Below are positions 40,685-43,949 of a stretch of 43,949 nucleotides of DNA, in pieces; positions within the stretch are counted from its first letter, which is position 1; each line of letters opens with the position of its first letter. The stretch spans positions 1 to 43,949 of the forward strand of contig CADCHO010000026.1 of NCBI GenBank assembly GCA_902801255.1. The letters are read 5' to 3'. Source of the stretch: an uncultured Eubacteriales bacterium. Its GTDB lineage: Bacteria; Bacillota; Clostridia; Peptostreptococcales; Anaerovoracaceae. The notes under the pieces are model-generated. The model saw nothing but the letters and a program-made list of their open reading frames with translations. It was not told where the DNA came from and made no database searches. The position numbers and the translations under genes were made by a program.

Positions 40685-41380
40685 TCACAGTATTCTTTTG
40701 ATTTCGGAAAGGCTTCCTACCACGTGATCCGCTCCGGAGTTATTTCGTCCAGGCATAATGTTTTTTTGATACAGGCAGGTATGCATACCGTAGTCGATCC
40801 CTCCCGAGATGTCGGAAGAGATCGAATCCCCAATGATTATCACTTCCTCAGGCGCCAGATTATGGAACCCGGACTCTCTCAATATGCTGAAACAACTATC
40901 AAAGAACTGTCTGGCCGGTTTCTGCGCACCGATCCGAGAAGAAATAAAACAATGATCAAAATAATCGATCATTTCCCCTACCCGGAGGCGGTTCATCTGC
41001 TGATCATATGGGCCATTGCTTGCCACACACAATGTATATTTGCTGCTTAGATATTTTAGCAGGTCCACAGCACCATCCTCGGGAACGGCACTGTAAAAGA
41101 GTCTATCACGAAAATACTCTTCAAATACCTTTCCATCAAAATCTATACCGAGCTCTTTTAAGATCAGATCCCAGCGGCACTCTGTCAGCTCTTCAAAGCT
41201 CAGCGTTCCCTGCTCGAGCTGTCTCCAAAGAGAGTTGTTGATTCTTTCAAAGACGGGAAACATGGCTTCTGTATACGGTTTTAATCCAAAGTGCGAAAAG
41301 CCTTCTTTCATGGCTTCTTTTACATATCCCGTAAAGCTAAGGAGCGTATTATCGATGTCTATAAGAACCACTTTTATCAA
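40685..41380 (-). CDS. HAD superfamily hydrolase, YjjG-type nucleotidase
   Basis: 231 residues with the HAD motifs D-I-D-N-T (nucleophile Asp8), S-N-G (motif II), K-P in G-A-Q-K-P-A and G-D-S-I-S-S-D (motif IV), plus a helical cap between motifs I and II as in YjjG. YjjG removes phosphate from non-canonical pyrimidine nucleotides; other phosphate esters are possible. The first codon is TTG (41380), preceded by GGAG ten bases earlier. It is monocistronic with its own terminator. Confidence 0.87.
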   Translation of the reverse strand: MIKVVLIDIDNTLLSFTGYVKEAMKEGFSHFGLKPYTEAMFPVFERINNSLWRQLEQGTLSFEELTECRWDLILKELGIDFDGKVFEEYFRDRLFYSAVPEDGAVDLLKYLSSKYTLCVASNGPYDQQMNRLRVGEMIDYFDHCFISSRIGAQKPARQFFDSCFSILRESGFHNLAPEEVIIIGDSISSDISGGIDYGMHTCLYQKNIMPGRNNSGADHVVGSLSEIKRIL

Positions 41381-41491
41381 TTCTTTCGCTCTCCTGTTTG
41401 TACCGGTGCTTGATTTTTATTTTTGTACAGTAAAAATACTATTTGGGATGTTTGATCCTGTCAAATCAATATAAAGCGAGGTTATTTTAGA

Positions 41492-42058
41492 ATGAGAAAA
41501 AAGCTTGATATCACCGAAGGCATTTTCCCTATGCCGGTCCTTATGGTAGCAACGTACAACGAAGACGGCAGCGTCAATGTGATGAACGCTGCATGGGGAA
41601 CGATGCAGGAAAGAGGACATGTAGCCCTCAATCTGTCTGAATCCCATAAGACGGTGCAGAACATTAAAGCAAGAGGAGCCTTTACAGTAAGCATAGCGGA
41701 TGCGGACCATCTGGTTGAGGCCGACTATTTTGGCGTTGAGTCCGGTAACAAAGTGCAGGACATATTCGCACGAAGCGGCCTTACCGCCGGTAAAGCCGAG
41801 GCTGTCGACGCTCCGGTGATCAATGAATTTCCTCTTTGTCTTGAGTGTGAATTCATCGAATATCAGGATAATGAATACGGATGCGGTGTGATCGGTAAAG
41901 TTGTAAACGTAACTGCCGATGAAAAAGTGATGGTTGACGGTAAACCTGACATGTCTCTTGTCAACGCCATAGCATTTGATCCATATACCCATGGATACTA
42001 CAAAGTATCCGAGCGCGTCGGCGAAGCCTTCAAGGACGGCCTGAAGCTTAAAAAATAA
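41492..42058 (+). CDS. Flavin reductase-like FMN-binding protein
   Basis: 188 residues of the flavoredoxin/flavin reductase family. P-M-P-V-L-M-V-A-T-Y sits at the start of the split barrel, N-V-M-N-A-A-W-G-T near the FMN phosphate, L-S-E-S-H-K-T-V-Q-N-I, and L-E-C-E-F in the core. Such proteins pass electrons through FMN; the partner is unknown. A GCGAGG-type SD precedes the ATG. It is convergent with the unknown gene at 42069. Confidence 0.9.
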   Translation: MRKKLDITEGIFPMPVLMVATYNEDGSVNVMNAAWGTMQERGHVALNLSESHKTVQNIKARGAFTVSIADADHLVEADYFGVESGNKVQDIFARSGLTAGKAEAVDAPVINEFPLCLECEFIEYQDNEYGCGVIGKVVNVTADEKVMVDGKPDMSLVNAIAFDPYTHGYYKVSERVGEAFKDGLKLKK

Positions 42059-42068
42059 TACTTTCTGA

Positions 42069-43565
42069 CTAAAACTTGATAGAACCGGACAACAGTTTCT
42101 TCATTCTGATGCTTACTTTGTCATCCGGTTCTATTTCATTTAGCGTTAAAAGCAGTTCCCACATGTCCGGCAACAACTCTGAGAGCGGTTTCTGTTCTGC
42201 CTGTACCCAGGATTCAAGAACATTCAATGAGACATTCCTCGTTCTTACGGGAGCAGATTGAAGTCCGACTGCCACAAAGTCCTGTCCCTCAAAGCAGTGA
42301 TCTCTCAGCTCCTGAAGCAGAAACTCCACTGCGCTTTGTCTCCAATACTCACGTCCAAGCCCCAGTGTTTCCGCAGGCTGAGTCTTCATCTCTTCTAAAG
42401 GCAGCTCGCGTCTGTAGAGCTCCATTGTTTTGTTTCTGTATTCATCGTCGTGCATCAGATATCTGCACATATGGTAATTACCTTCGATCGAGGAGTTCAT
42501 AAGATCATAAACATATGGCTTGATGTCAATACCGCTATCGATTGCCAGCTCCAGGCACCTTCCTTGTTTGACTGCATCCAGCATCAGGCATCTGGCATGA
42601 TATGTGTGCATAAGCCTTTTGCATTCAAGTGCAATAGGGCATTTATCCGAATATTCTTCTTCAACGTAGCCAAGGATCTCGTCTATCACTTCGTAATCGT
42701 CCAGAGTCAGTTCCATTGTACCGGCGGTTTCCAGATAAACAGATAGTATCTCATCGCTGTTCTGAATCTTAGATATCCCCGGTACCGGGCCTTCATCAAG
42801 AAGTCCGTATATGATTTCCCCGATGGCTTTGAACTCTTCTCGTGACGGACCGTTTCTGAGGATATCTTCAGCATTAGATTTCTTCCAGCATGCCAGTGCT
42901 GAGTAAGCCGGCATCACATCATTATGAATGCCCTCCATCAGCATCCAGTTTCTGATCTCCGCCGTATCCGGCTCTATGCGCTCTACGGCATGTATGCGTC
43001 CCCAGCCGTGAAGCTTCTTTGCAAGCTCCCAGATTTCATTATTCCCATTCTCCCATTTGAGCATCACAAAGATTGCAAAAAGAGCAAACTCATCACTTAG
43101 TCCAATTGTCCTGATCACCTCTTTAAGGTCGTTTTTATCATTCATTTTGAAGAGCTCAAGTAAGGACAACCCGAACTTTACGCACTCCCTGTTATCCGAT
43201 TCAAAGAGCAGGTGTATGGCATATTCAAACAGATTTTTCGCGTTAAGCTTGCTTTGATTATCAATGATATATAAATGAAGATCATCTATCACAATAATGG
43301 CTTGAAGATGCTTGCCAAGCATTTTGAAAAGACTGTCGGCAAGATCATAATCCCCTTTACTTGCAGCTCTTACGGCATCTGAAATCAGTGTGCGATCACC
43401 TTTGCCTATTTCAGGGATGGTCATGTGATACATAGTAACTCCATCCAGCGCACCGTCCGCCCACTTCAGTTCATTTTCATCATCTGCCAGGTCTGGCAAT
43501 GAGAAATCTCCCGGCAGCTCGCCATCCACAACCGCAGAGGATATATATTCAAATAATGTAGTCAT
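42069..43565 (-). CDS. Large helical protein of unknown function
   Basis: 498 residues, acidic and almost entirely helical, without membrane segments, signal peptide or recognised catalytic motif. The N-terminal part (F-S-L-P-D-L-A-D-D-E-N-E, W-A-D-G-A-L-D-G) is followed by helical pairs suggesting HEAT-like solenoid repeats. Homologues in clostridia are annotated inconsistently, so no function is given. GAGGGG lies before the ATG at 43565. It stands alone between the flavin reductase and the att-like region. Confidence 0.8.
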   Translation of the reverse strand: MTTLFEYISSAVVDGELPGDFSLPDLADDENELKWADGALDGVTMYHMTIPEIGKGDRTLISDAVRAASKGDYDLADSLFKMLGKHLQAIIVIDDLHLYIIDNQSKLNAKNLFEYAIHLLFESDNRECVKFGLSLLELFKMNDKNDLKEVIRTIGLSDEFALFAIFVMLKWENGNNEIWELAKKLHGWGRIHAVERIEPDTAEIRNWMLMEGIHNDVMPAYSALACWKKSNAEDILRNGPSREEFKAIGEIIYGLLDEGPVPGISKIQNSDEILSVYLETAGTMELTLDDYEVIDEILGYVEEEYSDKCPIALECKRLMHTYHARCLMLDAVKQGRCLELAIDSGIDIKPYVYDLMNSSIEGNYHMCRYLMHDDEYRNKTMELYRRELPLEEMKTQPAETLGLGREYWRQSAVEFLLQELRDHCFEGQDFVAVGLQSAPVRTRNVSLNVLESWVQAEQKPLSELLPDMWELLLTLNEIEPDDKVSIRMKKLLSGSIKF

Positions 43566-43614
43566 ATAATTGTCCCCTCATCAGTCCTTCAAGCAGTGAT
43601 TTGTTAACATCTTT

Positions 43615-43623
43615 ATGATACCA
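43615..43623 (-). promoter_or_regulatory. Extended -10 promoter of the unknown helical protein gene
   Basis: On the minus strand TGGTATCAT forms an extended -10 (hexamer 43620-43615), 50 bp before the ATG. No good -35 is seen, as is usual for extended -10 promoters. Confidence 0.4.
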
Positions 43624-43652
43624 CAACAATTCGATTCCATTTGTTACAACAT

Positions 43653-43680
43653 AAAAACGACTGTATATTTCAACAGTCGT
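43653..43680 (-). terminator. Intrinsic terminator identical to that at 40653
   Basis: ACGACTGT and ACAGTCGT arms with an A5 tract (T5 on the minus strand). The 28 bp are identical to 40653-40680. It ends the transcript of the truncated gene at the right edge. Confidence 0.85.
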
Positions 43681-43683
43681 CAT

Positions 43684-43706
43684 TGGCGGAGGACATGGGA
43701 CTCGAA
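43684..43706 (-). other. tRNA 3'-end remnant, probable attachment site
   Basis: On the minus strand the sequence reads TTCGAGT (T-loop), CCCAT (T-stem 3' arm), GTCCTCC (acceptor 3' arm), G and CCA. This is the 3' end of a tRNA, most like tRNA-Ser by the TCCTCCGCCA ending. The upstream bases cannot pair as a T-stem, so no complete tRNA is present. A tRNA 3' end starting in the T-loop is the usual core of an integrase attachment site. Confidence 0.6.
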
Positions 43707-43710
43707 GAAG

Positions 43711-43949
43711 TCAGAAGCGTACAAACGTTGAAATTCCAAGGAGGAGAACACGCCGTCCACGTTTGTACCCGGTATTGTACCCAGATTCGCTTATTATCAC
43801 GCAATTATGATCCTGTATTGCTACCATCTCATCAGCAACGTCTTCAAGCAGCTTCTTAGGTCCGGACACATAGCTCATCATCTTTTCTGCAGTGAAGTCT
43901 GTGCTCATCTCAGCACATATAAGCCGGGAGAATTCTTCAGGGTATCCTT
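43711..43949 (-). CDS. Conserved small protein, C-terminal part with altered tail (cut by right edge)
   Basis: The frame is open from the right edge to TGA at 43711. The part G-Y-P-E-E-F-S-R-L-I-C-A-E-M and L-L-E-D-V-A-D-E-M-V-A-I resembles a short conserved protein of Clostridia of unknown function that is often found alone. After this the usual charged tail is missing and about 35 residues of unrelated, Arg-rich sequence follow, read through GTACCC repeats and up to the tRNA remnant. This suggests that an insertion/excision event replaced the 3' end of the gene. An ATG at 43908 lies inside the conserved part and is unlikely to be the start. Confidence 0.55.
   Translation of the reverse strand, partial: GYPEEFSRLICAEMSTDFTAEKMMSYVSGPKKLLEDVADEMVAIQDHNCVIISESGYNTGYKRGRRVLLLGISTFVRF
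43719..43782. repeat. GTAC-type inverted and direct repeats near the att-like site
   Basis: GTACAAACGT (43719-43728) and ACGTTTGTAC (43759-43768) are inverted arms. TTGTACCC occurs at 43763-43770 and 43775-43782 with a 12-bp period. Such short repeats are typical of tyrosine-recombinase core or arm sites. Confidence 0.5.

Noticed and set aside
1..43949. CRISPR arrays, complete insertion sequences or rRNA genes
   Set aside because: No regularly spaced repeats, transposase-like proteins or rRNA sequence were found on either strand.

Overview
The window looks like chromosomal DNA from a strictly anaerobic, amino-acid-fermenting member of the class Clostridia. The signs are a D-proline reductase locus (prdA, prdC and proline racemase), a tyrosine phenol-lyase/tryptophanase-type lyase, a CooC-type maturation ATPase, a 2-hydroxyacyl-CoA-dehydratase-family protein, AGGAGG-type ribosome binding sites and intrinsic terminators throughout. 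Base composition is moderate and evenly mixed. The genus cannot be fixed from sequence alone; a proline-reducing Stickland fermenter such as those of Eubacteriales Family XIII is a guess.

Layout. 1-4338: Stickland proline locus, with prdC and prdA on the minus strand (prdA cut by the left edge) divergent from proline racemase. 4467-4542: tRNA-Arg(ACG). 4605-7622: DUF362, PFL (UPF0210) and ACT-domain genes, then the remnant of an MFS transporter. 7769-8980: peptidase T. 9032-13561: a tightly packed seven-gene minus-strand operon (free-Met-sulfoxide reductase, prolyl-tRNA-editing-type deacylase, MsrA, EamA exporter, DUF4298, DUF2804, sirtuin). 13677-15307: a tyrosine phenol-lyase-like gene behind a leader ORF with six consecutive Tyr codons and a mutually exclusive antiterminator/terminator. 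15397-18560: CooC-like ATPase, radical SAM protein and a GNAT-methyltransferase fusion. 18648-21375: feoA-feoB-Cys-rich protein with DtxR-like operators over the promoter. 21469-23069: SGNH hydrolase and a class-M-like sirtuin. 23154-27262: sugar operon (SorE-like dehydrogenase, DeoR regulator, mannitol-type PTS IICBA whose IIA tail is frameshifted). 27487-31796: AMP-dependent acyl ligase, acyl carrier protein, a protein of unknown function and a 2-hydroxyacyl-CoA-dehydratase-like protein. 31784-34525: lipoprotein, alpha/beta hydrolase, small protein and divergent LysR regulator. 34680-36152: cytoplasmic alpha-amylase. 36254-40613: GNAT protein and an ABC exporter operon ending in a membrane-anchored HMA protein. 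40685-43949: HAD phosphatase, flavin reductase-like protein, a large unknown protein, and at the right edge a tRNA-3'-end/att-like sequence beside a gene with an altered tail.

The genes fit an amino-acid fermenter: peptidase T supplies amino acids, proline is racemised and D-proline reduced by the Prd system, and an aromatic amino acid is cleaved by the lyase. FeoAB imports ferrous iron, and methionine sulfoxide repair gives oxidative protection. The two most unusual items are the poly-Tyr leader/attenuator in front of the lyase and the compact operon that pairs a dedicated acyl carrier protein with a dehydratase-family protein normally associated with CoA thioesters.
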